Shown one piece after another: positions 1 through 10,999 of a stretch of 64,000 nt of DNA. A program made the translations under genes and the position numbers. Where the stretch lies: NCBI GenBank assembly GCA_011032825.1, contig JAADJZ010000026.1:62001-126000 (forward strand), in the 5' to 3' direction. Every line of letters begins with the position of its first letter. Positions within the stretch are counted from its first letter, which is position 1. The stretch comes from Massariosphaeria phaeospora (Eukaryota; Ascomycota; Dothideomycetes; Pleosporales). The notes under the pieces were generated by a model. It was given only the letters and a program-made list of their open reading frames with translations, ran no database searches and was not told the DNA's origin.

Positions 1-427
1 GCGCGCCGCGCCGCCGACAAGATCTTCCAGTTCAATGGCCGCGGCACCGTCGCCGTTACGGACTTCTACGCTGAGGACTACGGCAAGCTGGTAAGGAGCT
101 GTGGGGACTGCGGGGCGAATGGCGGGCCGCGGCATGTGGTTGTGGAGGGCGTGGTGGCGAAGCAGGGCGGCGTCTTGTGTGGCATTAATAGTAACTATGA
201 AGGTATGTGTGTGGGAAGTTGTGGTGCAATCGCTGCATATGGTGTGTTTGCGTGGAAGCTGATGTCTGCGTCTAGATACGTGCACGATTACTGGGTCCTG
301 CCAGAACAGCGGGAAGAGCTGTGACAGGTATACGGGGGTGGAGAAAGGCGATGGCAACTCGGTCAAGATTGGGAGCGGGCCGGATAATTACTCGTGTAGT
401 GTTGATGGGTTTACTCGGACGTGCTAG
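1..427 (+). CDS. Pectate lyase, PL3 family, C-terminal part (5' end outside window)
   Basis: Two exons are visible, 1..202 and 276..427, joined across a 73-base GT-AG intron (203..275). The joined frame closes cleanly and ends at TAG 425-427. The product is the C-terminal part of a secreted PL3 pectate lyase, which cleaves polygalacturonate in plant cell walls by beta-elimination. Family features seen are the FNGRGTVAV strand, the CGDCGANGGPRHVVVEG segment, a GINSNYEDTCTI segment created exactly at the splice junction, and a Cys-rich tail with IGSGPDNYSC. The short region downstream of the splice keeps the expected even set of cysteines. The N-terminus, signal peptide and catalytic core lie to the left of the window, so intactness cannot be judged. 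Family assignment is confident; the exact enzyme is not. Confidence 0.88.
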
Positions 428-798
428 AACTGACTCTGCGGACAACGGCTTGGTATCCATCTCAGCATAGCTATCGACATCATCATGCTTGTTGCAGGAG
501 CTGCGAAACCCTTTAATATTCATATAGCCATCGACCTGATCGTCTGTGTATATACAAATTCCTCTAGAGCCTCCTATACCACAGTCAAATTTACCTAAGC
601 GTGATTTTTCAAGTCGTATCGGGACGATGTAGTGGCTGCTGACCACCCTGGATATCCGGTAACGCCAACCCCGCTCACAATGATCGGAGAGGGATACCAA
701 TAAGCATATCAACGATATTCCGTGCATTCAGTGTCTGAATATATTAAGTCTAAGTAAGAAAAGAAACATACGGCTTCGGCCGAATCCATTGAGCTCCA
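428..798. other. Intergenic, nothing recognised
   Basis: This is the space between the stop of the pectate lyase and the stop of the convergent F-box-like gene, so it is presumably the two 3' UTRs. Short open frames on the minus strand here show no family resemblance. Confidence 0.6.
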
Positions 799-2325
799 TC
801 AACCCGCTGGCACCGAATGGTCGAACCGATAACGCGGAAGCATATACTGCTCCCATGCCTCGCGAGACCATATCTGGACCCCCAGAACATTCATAGTCCA
901 AACTAGGGCCCACTCTGCTTCCGACCAATCCCGTCCTTCCTTGATGAGCTCCTCGGTATCCCAAAGTTCGCCTGCATTGCCGTCCAAACGAAGAATGGAT
1001 GTACCCTGCACTATATCTCTGATAGCTTCAGAGAACCAAACTGGAAGGTTGCATGGGTAAGGGTATTGGGGATCCGTATCTTCGAAGCGCGAAGGAAACT
1101 CGGTGCGTCCGTGGCGGCGATAACATTCTATCATTGCTTCTTGCAGCCCAGCAGCTCGCTTGATCAGTCGCCACATCTTCATGCTCTTGGCCGCCTTCAT
1201 CTCCAGCACTATTGATAATGCTTGTTGAGGCATCCCGTGAGATGATAGCAGGAGTATTTCGTCGACCCAAAGAACGAAAGCTTCAAGACATTCACCTCCC
1301 CCAAGGTGGTCATCGAAGTCTAACTCGATGAAACTCCAGCCTGTTGGCATAATATTGGTCCATAATCCGATTTGAACCTCAATGCGGAGACGCGGGTTGT
1401 CGACACAGTATGGGATGAGGCCACGTGAATGACATTGCGGAGCTGAGACAGCTTTGTGCGTCTCTTTGATGACAATCCTTCGTAGCTGAGACCTCTGCCT
1501 GACAGTAAGTTTCTGCAAGAAGTCAATCGCAACGGCCGTCGCAGAAAACCACCACTTCACATCCTTGTATTCGGAAAGCGGTATTCTGAATTTGGGCCTC
1601 AATAAAGCTTCCAGCTTGTCGAGTTCAGCCTGAGTTGGTATGAACCATGGCGGAGGACGTCATAAGAGCACTTCACCTAGCGAGTCTCGAAGAAAAGGGT
1701 AATCCCTCAACTCCCGCTTGCAGATCTCCCTACACGGAAACGCTTTGTATATGAGCGGCATGAAATTGCTAGGTTCCTGTGCTTGTACATGCTCCACTAT
1801 CAATTGTAAGGCGTCGTTTATGGTCTCATCCCTAGGTATATCAAGACCGTACCAACATTCCATATGACGGGCTCTTTGCATAGTGACTCCAAAGAATCTG
1901 TTCACACTCGGGTAGCGCTGCTCCAGCTCCTGGTGTATTTCCGGGGTGTTGCACTCGGATGCAAAGAGAAGCATCTCGAGTTTAGTCTTCCGTACGTGCT
2001 TCAATAGATATCTGAAGCGGCCAGCCCTCGATCTCAAGTTGTTGCAGGTGCCAAATACAATCTCGTTATTGCGAAGAACAACCCCGAGGTCTAGCTCTTG
2101 CAGCGCCATTTGGCAGGTAGAGCTCAACGGTAGCCCGAGGTGCTGATAGGGGAGTCGAGTCGTCGTGGAGTCTGACGGATGCAACAAGCGGCCGTAACCG
2201 AAGTCGTACAAACACCCATCCTCTTCAAAGGAGTAGTACTCATAGATACGATCCCTCAGCTCGCGCGGAAGCCGAAATAGCGGAGATTGTCGCTGTGCCG
2301 AAACGTTCATAAGGTAGAGAGCCAT
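799..2325 (-). pseudogene. F-box-like fungal hypothetical protein interrupted by one in-frame TGA
   Basis: The frame starts at ATG 2325 (MALYLMNVSAQ) and has an F-box-like segment PLFRLPRELRDRIYEYY near residue 15. It runs to a TGA at 1662..1660. The same frame then continues with no shift through RPPPWFIPTQAELDKLEALL and a second conserved-looking half (LRPKFRIPLSEYKD, LRRIVIKETHKAV, CHSRGLIPYCVDNPRLRIE) to the stop at 799. Both halves look like one protein of a large Dothideomycete family of about 500 residues. TGA could come from CGA by one C-to-T change. The only frame-preserving GT-AG intron ending at the obvious acceptor would be 42 bases, shorter than every other intron here; a 69-base alternative needs a weak AAG acceptor. 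A nonsense allele is therefore favoured, but splicing or readthrough is not excluded. The function of the family is unknown; F-box proteins commonly act as ubiquitin-ligase adaptors. Confidence 0.6.
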
Positions 2326-3158
2326 GATGGCGGTGTCGTCAACGGGCGCGTCGATGGTGTCGTGTCGTAGTGAGTGATCTGCAGGAACGCAAGACTTTTT
2401 AAACGAACCCCAGTCAGTAGTGTGTGCGATGACCCATCCCGTCCCCGCCAACGCCCATGACGACAACTACCCCCAGACGAACCATGGTACAGTAACCGAT
2501 GGCACGGCCGCTAATCTTCGCAGGGCCAAATAAGATGGAATGCATTGCTGTAGAGGGGCAAGATGATAGGTGGTCACGTGCGATTGGATATTTCGAGGTG
2601 TGGACGGCTCCACTGCGCTCTTGTGCTGAACGAATTACAACATACACAATACCAAGGCCTTTGCGAATCACAGCTAGCGCGTTTGCTATTTGTCGGGTAC
2701 GGCAGTCAGCCCCGAATGACTGAACGTGACTCATAAGTCATGAGTCAAGTTTTCCCCCGCGGCGGGGGCGGGAGAAACGCATTCTTCATAGTATTTGCTT
2801 ACTCTTTTCATGCCCTTTCACATGTTTTTCTCTAGCTATAGAACTTCGTTTTCGGCCGGGCGGCTCCCTTGGAATTTGAGGCCATTGGTACTAGTTTCCA
2901 TCTAGTCTATATCTAGCCTAGTACGTCTCTACTAACTATGCAGTGGTTCCCTCGTAGCTTGCAATTAACTTAACTTAGTTTTTATCTTTTAGATCATCTC
3001 TTAAATTTTTACAGATTCCTTGCGATATATATTTATTAGCTTCTATAGAATTAGATAGCGATCAATGAACTTCCACTTGCACTTGAGAGATAAACCTACC
3101 TACCCACCTAGTCATCTACCCGTGTATGTGAACCACCACCACCACTACCACCACCCCC
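2326..3158. other. Intergenic: divergent-side promoter region, AT-rich core
   Basis: This is upstream of the F-box-like gene and downstream of the P450 gene. A C/G-run hairpin-like stretch lies near 2755-2773, followed by AT-rich sequence (2,790-3,065) with no coding signal. Confidence 0.5.
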
Positions 3159-6100
3159 TCAAGCAAACACATCCGTCGCAAACCGCTCATTCCTCAACCC
3201 CTCCCACCACTTCCTCGCCCTCTCCTCCCCCACATCCCCCTTCCCCCCCTTACCGCCTCCTCCCTCACAATCCTCACACACGCCTCCTCAACGCCCTGCC
3301 CGACGCCCTTACTCCCACACACAAACACCTTCGCGCCCTTGTCGAACAGCTCGACCACCTCGGCGCGGTCGTGGTACAGCCGGTCCTGCACGTACGCGCA
3401 GTTTTCCGAGTCGCCCACTTGCTGCGAGTAGGCGTAGCGCAGCGACACGGCGCCCAGCGTTGCCCATTGCTGCAGCAGCGGCGCGTACAGCGAGTCAGTG
3501 CCCGGGGTGCGGCAGCCGTAGAAGAGGAGGGCGGGGGCGAGGTGGCGGCCGGCCGCGATTTGCGCGGCGCGTTCTTGGGTGAAGGCGCGGAAGGGGGCGA
3601 TGCCTAGTGTATTGTCAGTATTTGTCTAGTTCTTATACGGGTGGACGGGGGATGGGAAATCTGCGGCATACCGGTTCCAGCCGCAACCATGATAACCGGC
3701 ACGTTCTTCGCATCTTTCGGGAGATGGAACGCTTGGTGCGACGGCCGCACCGCAACATGCAGTTTGTCGCCCGTCGCAAGGCTGGAGAGATAGCTCGACG
3801 CGACGCCGACGAAGCGGCCCTGGCCACTCAGCGCAGGCTGGTCGACGACCGAGTACGTCAGCGTCACATTGTTCGGGTTCCACAGCGGCGACGACGAAAT
3901 CGAGTACTGGCGCACGCGCATGGGAGGTGCCATCCGGAGGAACACGCCAAGCGGGAGTTGCACAGACGAGAAGCGCTCGAGCAGGTCAAGCACCGAGACG
4001 CGCTTGGTGGTGATTTCGGCAGTGAAGGCGTCGTCCGCGAGGTGCGCTAGTTGTTTCTTGGTGGATTCGTCGGTGGTGGCTTCGATGAGGGCGAGGATGT
4101 TGCGTCTCGTAGCTGGCTGCGCGAGTTCGATGTATGCGCCGAAGACATCTGCTGCCGGCAGTGGCGAGTCGGTAGGGAGCGTCGTGGGTCCGCTCGAAGT
4201 GATGGTGATCATGCTGTCCCAGGCAAGACCGAAGTAGCGCATTACGCGGACGATGCTTTCTTTCGGGTTCAGGGGCAGGATAGCGAGGTAGTCGCCGGCG
4301 GAGTACGTCATGTCTGACGGGAGACTGATCTCCATGTGGCGTTTTTCAGGTGCGCCAGGGGCAGACAGAACTTCGATTTCTTCGACTCGAGCTTCCCGGA
4401 CGTCCTGGCGGAGGGTCGAGGACCGTGGTGTAGAGATCTCGACGCCGAGGCTAGTCTCGAATGACAGACCTTCGGCGGCATCAGAAGTACCATACCGCTC
4501 TTTCATGGCGGGCCAGAATACTTGATCCTCCCACGTCTCGAACTCGGTGAAGATATCGCCTTTCGCTGCATCGGCGGTTCCCATCGGCACGATGCGTGAA
4601 CCCCCCCGCGCTTCCATCGCAGTATCCAGGAACTTGGGAATCTCCTGGAAAGTCTTTGCCCAGTCGCGATGTCCGCAGCCAAATACTGCATATGAGACAT
4701 TCGCCAGCTCAGACTCTTTCAGTCCCTTGATCCAGTTGACGAAATGGCTTGCGTTATCTGTGGGTTGACCTTCGTAGGATGCTGTGACAATGACGATGGG
4801 CTTGTCGGTTGGGAGGTTCTCTTTGGCAGAATCTAGGATGTCCACAAGCTCAGCCTTGAAGCCGTGATCTCCGGCATCACTGGCAATTCTGTTGGCAAGG
4901 GCCTCGCAGGTCCCAGTATTAGAGCCGTACAGTACGACGATTGGTTTTCCTTGGACAGTTTTCTTCTTGTCCGCAGCTCCCGGTCCCGGATTCGCTGTGC
5001 CTGTCTCCTTGATCGAAGTGGAGGCCAAAGAACGCTCCAGTGCCGTTGCTGACATATGATTCCGCAAATGAGCACGCATGTAGAACCCCTTTGGTTTGAT
5101 GGTCAACGTCTGCTTGATCTGCAAGTTATAAGACGGGTCTTCCATGGAGAAGTTAAAATGTTGGAGAAGCATAGCTGTGACCAGCAAAGCCTCTTGCCAT
5201 GCAAAAGGTCGCCCTATACAAGCCCTCATCCCGTTTCCGAACGGTTTCCAGGAATTGGGAAATTCTTTGCTGCGTTTTTCAAACTCTTCGTCGAGCATCC
5301 TTTCGGGGCGGAACTCTTCGCTGTCTTCTCCGTACACGGTAGGATCCCGGTGAATTTTGGCCAGTACTGTAACAAGGAGTTCGCCCTGTTGATATTAAAA
5401 CCGTGCCCTATGAAGAGAAAGCAGCACTACGGTAGTGATTACCTTATTGATTGCGTACTTTCCACCAAGTACAGTATCTTCTTTCGCCTGTAGAGCGATG
5501 GAAGGAGCGGTCGGAGATAGACGCAACGCCTCTCTGAGCACCTGAGCGGATCAGCGAACATGTTTGATGCTGAAATTGCGGTAACGTACAGCATTGATAT
5601 AAGGTAACTTTGAGAGCTGATCGGCGGTAATCGGGCCATTGCCAATAACATCGTCTACCTCTTGTTGGGCCTTGTCATAGGCACTCGGATTCTTCAGGAG
5701 GTAGTAGAACACAAAAGACAACATGCCAGAAGTTGTCTCGTGGCCAGCAATAAGGAAGGTGATCATATTGTCGATGACGCTGTCATCGGTCATCTTTTTG
5801 CCTGTCTTGGGGTCGACACCGTTCAGCATCGCGTTGAGCCTGTACATGTCAGCACAGAGCAAGTCGGGGTGAGAAAGGTTGCATACAAATCCTTCTTTTC
5901 CGTAGGGTTTGCCCTCCGTGTCTCTATAACCTCCCGACTGGTCTTCCGGAGAAGCTCTATGTCCTGCCAGTACTTCTGTGATTCCTGACGGTAGAAGATG
6001 TTCAGTGCGCCCCGTCTCGCCCGCCCGCCAGACGTTGCGAGAAAAGCAGTCATTGCTTGCACGAACGGGTGCATTTCGTCCTGTAGAATTTAGATCAGGA

Positions 6101-6933
6101 TTATTTTAGCGCAGCTTCGTAGAGCTCACCTTGTAGTACGAGTTGAAACGAAAATCCATCGCGCAAAGTGCCAAGGTATCGAGTGTGAGACGAGTAAAAT
6201 CTTCGGTGACTTGGATGACATTTTCTGATCCATGCCTCGCCCTGTTCTCACAGTTGGTGATGTAATTTTCAGAGGGGGTAGAACTTACCACTTCATAACC
6301 AGTTGTGAGGCGATATCCTAATAGGTTAGCATGTGCTATATACAAAGACTTCGGGCCACGTCAATCGAAGGGTAGTTCGGAACGGAGGGATTGTTATCTG
6401 GCGTGTCATTGCTGAGTACCCGCTTCGTGCCTGGTGCTGTGGTATCAAGATTCGATTGTGGGAAATCCGGAGGGTTCTTTGGAGTAGGAGCACGAGCTGC
6501 TTACATGCATCTCATCAAACATATTCCGAATATGCAGCGGCCCAAAAACCGGCATCAGGACCCGATGCGCAATCCCTATCACAACACATCAGCCTCAGCC
6601 TCTCCCTTTCCACCCCCCTTGAAACTCACCCCAATTCTCCTCCTCGGCCCCATACGCCGTAAACAAGCCATCATGCGTGCCATTCCGCACCTGCTTCAGC
6701 GCCGTAGCTACCACCTTGCCAAACCGCTCTTCGTCCGCCAGCTCGTTCATCAGCGCCTGCGACGCAATGACTACCCGCTGTTTGCCGTTGATCTGGAACT
6801 TCCAGATCGGCCCGTAGGTGTCGGTGAGGTTGGTAATCGACTGGATGGGGTTCTCCGGGTCGATGTCGGCGACGTTGCCGAGGAAGGGGAGGCCAGGAGG
6901 GCCGGGGATGGGTTCGCGGTCTGGAGTGTCCAT
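3159..6933 (-). CDS. Self-sufficient cytochrome P450 : P450 reductase fusion (CYP505 / P450foxy type)
   Basis: This is a fatty-acid (omega-n) hydroxylase type enzyme carrying its own diflavin reductase, about 1,060 residues. Nine exons join in frame: 6933..6630, 6575..6505, 6317..6289, 6241..6130, 6080..5887, 5839..5590, 5541..5443, 5385..3672, and 3603 to the end. Landmarks are: N-terminal [15 protein letters not shown]-helix AGHETTSG; K-helix LREALR; heme loop [10 protein letters not shown] near residue 403; FMN motif [14 protein letters not shown] near 503; FAD motif [11 protein letters not shown] near 843; NADPH motif [12 protein letters not shown] formed at the last splice junction. The last exon as read stops at 3194 with a Gly/Arg-rich tail. 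A one-base shift at the 7-C run 3243-3249 instead gives [19 protein letters not shown] and a stop at 3159, which matches the expected C-terminus. Family certainty is high; the end is uncertain. Confidence 0.93.
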
Positions 6934-7504
6934 TGTGCCGGTGCGAGTGCGAAGTGTGGGTTGAGAGAGTTTAGAGAGAGAAGAGAAGAGAAATAGAAGA
7001 TGAGAAGTTGAAAAAAGCGGGGTATATCAGGTATGTGTTGTTGGAACGTGGAGATGAATAACCTTCAAACAGCGAGCGAAATGTTGTCTTCTAATGTACC
7101 TAAGTGGGGTGACGGTGACGGCAGGAGCTATCCGCTCGCTTCGCTGACCCCGAGCGACATTCGCAGCTTTGAGAACACAGCGCGCAGGACAAAACTGCCT
7201 CGGCACACATGCAGCGTCAAGTGTGTGACGTCGAATCCCTACCTAGCTTCCGCATGGGGGTGCGTGGGACGCTAGTCGCTCCGTCGGCCGAGCTACAGCG
7301 TACGGGCTTGCACTCTGCTTGATGCCAAGGCAAGTTGACACACTCATCCTAGAGGACGATGTAAACAGTAGAACACAATAGGCCGGCGGGTGTAAAGCGG
7401 TGAGAGAAGGCTGTGGTAGTAACAGGGACTCCGTTGCGGTGTAGTCGAGAGTTCAAACGATGCGCACTGATTGGCGAGGATAGAACATCCCCGCAAGCTT
7501 AGTA
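6934..7504. other. P450 upstream region up to the transposon insertion
   Basis: This is the promoter side of the P450 gene (start at 6933). No reading frame with family resemblance is seen. It ends at the TA duplication (7503-7504) of the outer transposon, so the original upstream region was split from its distal part by about 6.1 kb. Confidence 0.5.
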
Positions 7505-7552
7505 CCATGTCCGTGCACTCAATGCCCGCGTTCAGTCAATGCCCGCGCAACA
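7505..7552 (+). repeat. Left terminal inverted repeat of TE-1
   Basis: This 48-base repeat is identical to the reverse complement of 13548-13595. Inside it TCAATGCCCGCG occurs twice, at 7519 and 7536, with starts 17 bases apart. Confidence 0.95.
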
Positions 7553-7636
7553 CTATAATCGCGATCTTGAACATGAAGCTGTACAGCCACATACAATTGC
7601 TATAAGTATATAATTTTATAGTAAAATAGTAACGTA

Positions 7637-7694
7637 CCTCACGGGTTGGTGGATCACACAGGTTCGTGGATCACTTTTGCCAAGCTCCCACCAA
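7637..7694 (+). repeat. Left terminal inverted repeat of TE-2
   Basis: It is the reverse complement of 9433-9490 with two mismatches, at repeat positions 12 and 50. Confidence 0.92.
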
Positions 7695-7702
7695 CTCTAC
7701 CT

Positions 7703-9367
7703 ATGTACGCAATGCCTCAACAACAATACCAGATGGAACCTTCTACAGAACGTCAGATACAGACTGCCCTTCAGGCTCTTAAACAAGACGCGACACTCTC
7801 TCAGCGACGCGCTGCAGCTATCTACAAAGTCGCTCAATCAACACTAAGCCGCTGACGCGCAGGACAGACTTCACAAGCAGATTGCTGGCCTAAATCAAGG
7901 AATCTGACAAAGACTGAGGAGGGCGTAGTTGTTGAGTATATACTTGAGCTCATATCGCGCGGATTTCCTACTAGGCTCGCAGCTGTAGCTGATATGGCCA
8001 ATTCCTTGCGCGCAGAGCGCAACCTAGGCCAGGTTGGCTTAAACTGGCCCAGTACGTGGGTTATGCACCGCCCTGAGTTCACAATGAAGTTCAATCGCAA
8101 GTACGACTACAAGAGAGCGCTCTGCGAGGATCCTGAGATTATCTAGGGCTGGTTTCGCCTAGTAGCCAACATGAAAGCCAAGTACGGTATCCAGGATGTA
8201 GACACGTACAACTTTGACGAGACAGGCTTCATGATGGGCCAGATATCAACTGGGGCAGTTGTTACAGCTTCAGAGAGACGAGGACGGCCAAAGGCAATAC
8301 AGCAAGGCAATAGGGAGTGGACGACGGTCATCTAGGGCATCAACGCGACAGGGTAGGCCATTCCACCCTTCATCATCTTCAAGGGCTTCTACCACCTCTC
8401 TGCCTGGTACAAGGAGGATAACCTGCCCCAGGACTGGGTTATTGCAGTCTCTGAGAACGGCTGGACAACGAATAATCTTGGTCTTGAGTGGTTGAAGCAC
8501 TTTGATGAGCATACAAAGAAGAGAGTAGTTGGCAGCCACCGACTGCTCGCAATTGACGGCCATGAGAGCCACGACTCGCTCGAATTCCAGCAATACTGCA
8601 AGGAGAACAAGATTATCACTATCTGCATGCCTTCGCACTCATCGCACCTCCTACAGCCTCTTAATGTAGGTTGTTTTGCTCCTTTAAAGAAGGCGTATGG
8701 GCGCCAAGCTGAAGATCTCATGCGCAACCGGATCACTCACATTACGAAACTCGAGTTCCTACCCTGCTTTATACGCGCCTAAAATGCTGCAATTACTCCT
8801 AGTGATATCCAAAGAGGGTTTCAAGGCGCTGGATTGGTCCCATTTGACCCAGAACGGGTCATAACAGCCCTTGACGTCCGGTTGCGTACTCCATCACCAC
8901 TACTGCCTATCAACAACGAGCCCTGGCAGTCGCAAACCCCAAGCAATACTCTTGAACTAGGGTCGCAATCGACGCTTGTAAAGGCAAGGATTCAGAGGCA
9001 TATAGATAGCTTACCAACGTCTATAGTGGAGGCCTTTGAGAAGGTCTCAAAGGGAGCAGCAATTATCGCGCACAAGCTAGTGTTGGCGCAAAAGGAGATC
9101 GCAGAGCTTTGAGCGGCAAATAAGGCTGCCACGCGGCGTAGATCGCATAAAAGGAAGCGGGTTCAGGCAGAGGGGACTTTGATAGTTGAGGACGAAGCTC
9201 GTCTAACTGCTCTACAGGAGTTTGGGGCGCGTAGTGATGGGAAGAAGCCAAAGACGCGGGTGCGCGCTAGAGCAGGTGAACCATCTCAAAGGCGCTGCGG
9301 GCGGTGCAATCAGACTGGGCATAACGCGCGTACGTGTAAGCAAGCAGTAGAAGTAGACTCTGAATAA
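7703..9367 (+). pseudogene. TE-2 transposase (DDE, CENP-B/pogo-like) with six in-frame stops and no frameshift
   Basis: A single frame of about 554 codons starts at ATG 7703 (MYAMPQQQYQM) and ends at TAA 9365-9367. Domains in order: N-terminal helix-turn-helix (QRRAAAIYKVAQSTLSR); a second DNA-binding segment (LELISRGFPTRLAAVADMA); the DDE catalytic core with FDETGF (first Asp), AIDGHESH (second Asp) and LLQPLNVGCF, where Asn occupies the third catalytic Asp position; a coiled region; and a C-terminal CCHC zinc knuckle CGRCNQTGHNARTC. Stops lie at 7853 (TGA), 8144, 8333 and 8354 (TAG), 8780 (TAA) and 9110 (TGA). Each is one C-to-T change from CGA, CAG or CAA. Nothing else disturbs the frame, so decay was by point mutation alone. 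The element is inactive. Confidence 0.92.
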
Positions 9368-9432
9368 TATCGCGTGTTTTATTACTCTATATAGGGCCAA
9401 AGTGGGCTGTTTTGCGCCAGAATAAGGTGGTT

Positions 9433-9490
9433 TTGGTGGGGGCTTGGCAAAAGTGATCCACGAACCTGTGTGATCCACTAACCCGTGAGG
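9433..9490 (-). repeat. Right terminal inverted repeat of TE-2
   Basis: This is the partner of 7637-7694. Confidence 0.92.
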
Positions 9491-10845
9491 TACGTTAAAT
9501 ACAGTGCGCTTTACAGTTTGGCTTATTCAAATTTCTTTAGAAGATTGATAGGGCGACTACGGCGTGTAGTGAGCGCTGGGGCAGCTAATGCAGGCACTGG
9601 CGCTGCAACAGAAGCTGCAGCAGCACTAACACGTTTCTGGCGCTTGTTGTTATGTAGAGGAGCGCGTAAAGCTTTTCTCTTTTTCTTTTAAAATAACTGT
9701 ATAGCTTTCTTAGCGTTGCGAGCTGCTTTTTGAGCAGCCTGCTTAGTAGCCTTGTTAGCTTTCTCTCTCTCTTTTGCTGCCTTCGCTGCCTCTCGAGCTA
9801 CACGCTTCTCCTCTGCGATCTTTTGCTTGTATAGCTTATTAGCCTGTTGTAGCTCTCTTATCTTAGCTTTTTAAAGTTGCTGCTGTTGTTTTTCCTGTTA
9901 GGTCACCGTCTTGCGATACCGCGCCTCTCTTATCTTGCGCAGCGACTAGAAAGTAGCTCCGCCGTAGTACTCTTGCCGTTGCTGCAAACTGAGAAGCTTG
10001 CTTTTATTGTTATAGCGTTTCTTAACCTGTAGAGCCTCTTTTAGGCCGGTGATTTTAGTGCGGAAAAGCTCATTTTGTATAAAAATGTAGTAGAGCGAGC
10101 TGCGCAGCTTACGGGCGTCGTAACTACTCTAATCTCGCACTAAAGAGCGTACAAGGCGGTCCATTTTGCGCTAAGCGCTGAAGTAGAGCTTTCGCGAGAT
10201 AAAGCATCGTAGGCGAATCTCTTAAGGATTACCGCGCTGTCAAGCGGCGCTATCCCGGTGTGCTTGAAAGCGCTAAGTATCGTCTTTTTTACAAAGGAAG
10301 AGCGCCAAGCTCGCTAGAAAAGCTCAAAGAAGTCGCTCTTCTTCACTGCAAGCTAGCCTTGGCCGCGGTGGAAGTAATCTAATAGCTCTTTTGCGTACGC
10401 GGTAGAGAGAGGCTTAAAGAGCGCTACATCAAGCGGCTGCAACGTCTAGGTAGAGTGTAGTAAAAATACACACAGCAGAATCTTGTGTCAATTGTAGTAG
10501 TTAATAAAACTGCTTGTTACGTGCGAGCTATGGCCGTCAAGGATAAGTAAGCGCTAGCTTGAGCGAGTCTTCGCCTTTGTTTCGCGATCAAAAACCTGTT
10601 TAAGTCATGCTAAGCCGATATCGTCGTTCGTCCAGCCTAATGGAGATGAGGTAATAAAGACCTGATGCTCGCTAGCCTGTATAGCATCTACCTAGCTCAA
10701 TTGTATGCTCTTGTTTGCACTCGAATATATCAAGCTTGGTAGCAAAGCTAAGCCATCGGCACACACACAAGCTAGGAGAGTTATCTAATCGCGATTGCTA
10801 TCTTAAAGAAATTGCTTCAATTTCTTTGCATTCTATATTGCCTTA

Positions 10846-10889
10846 CAGTGCCCGTGCACCTCGTGCACGGTTTCGGGTCGTGCACGATT
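10846..10889 (+). repeat. Left terminal inverted repeat of TE-3
   Basis: It is identical to the reverse complement of 12938-12981 over 44 bases. Confidence 0.93.
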
Positions 10890-10999
10890 TTCGAAAATAA
10901 TAGCTATTCTGGATATGAGGCTCTAGAGCCACGTACAAATAATATTATCGCAAAGATTTTTTAGTGGAGTAGTCTATAGATCTCTGCGATAAAATGACT

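Larger units (their letters stand above)
7637..9490 (+). mobile_element. Nested pogo/Fot1-like transposon (TE-2) inserted near the left end of TE-1
   Basis: The element is 1,854 bases and flanked by TA at 7635-7636 and 9491-9492. Removing it leaves a palindromic target, AACG-TA-CGTT. Terminal inverted repeats of about 58 bases (7637-7694, 9433-9490) differ at two positions. GTGGATCAC occurs twice in the left repeat (7649 and 7666, starts 17 bases apart). The one transposase frame runs on the plus strand. Confidence 0.93.

Noticed and set aside
1618..1659. 42-base intron removing the TGA in the F-box-like gene
   Set aside because: It would keep frame but is shorter than all other introns here, lacks a good donor (GTGCTC) and would delete the conserved-looking PPWFIPTQ segment.
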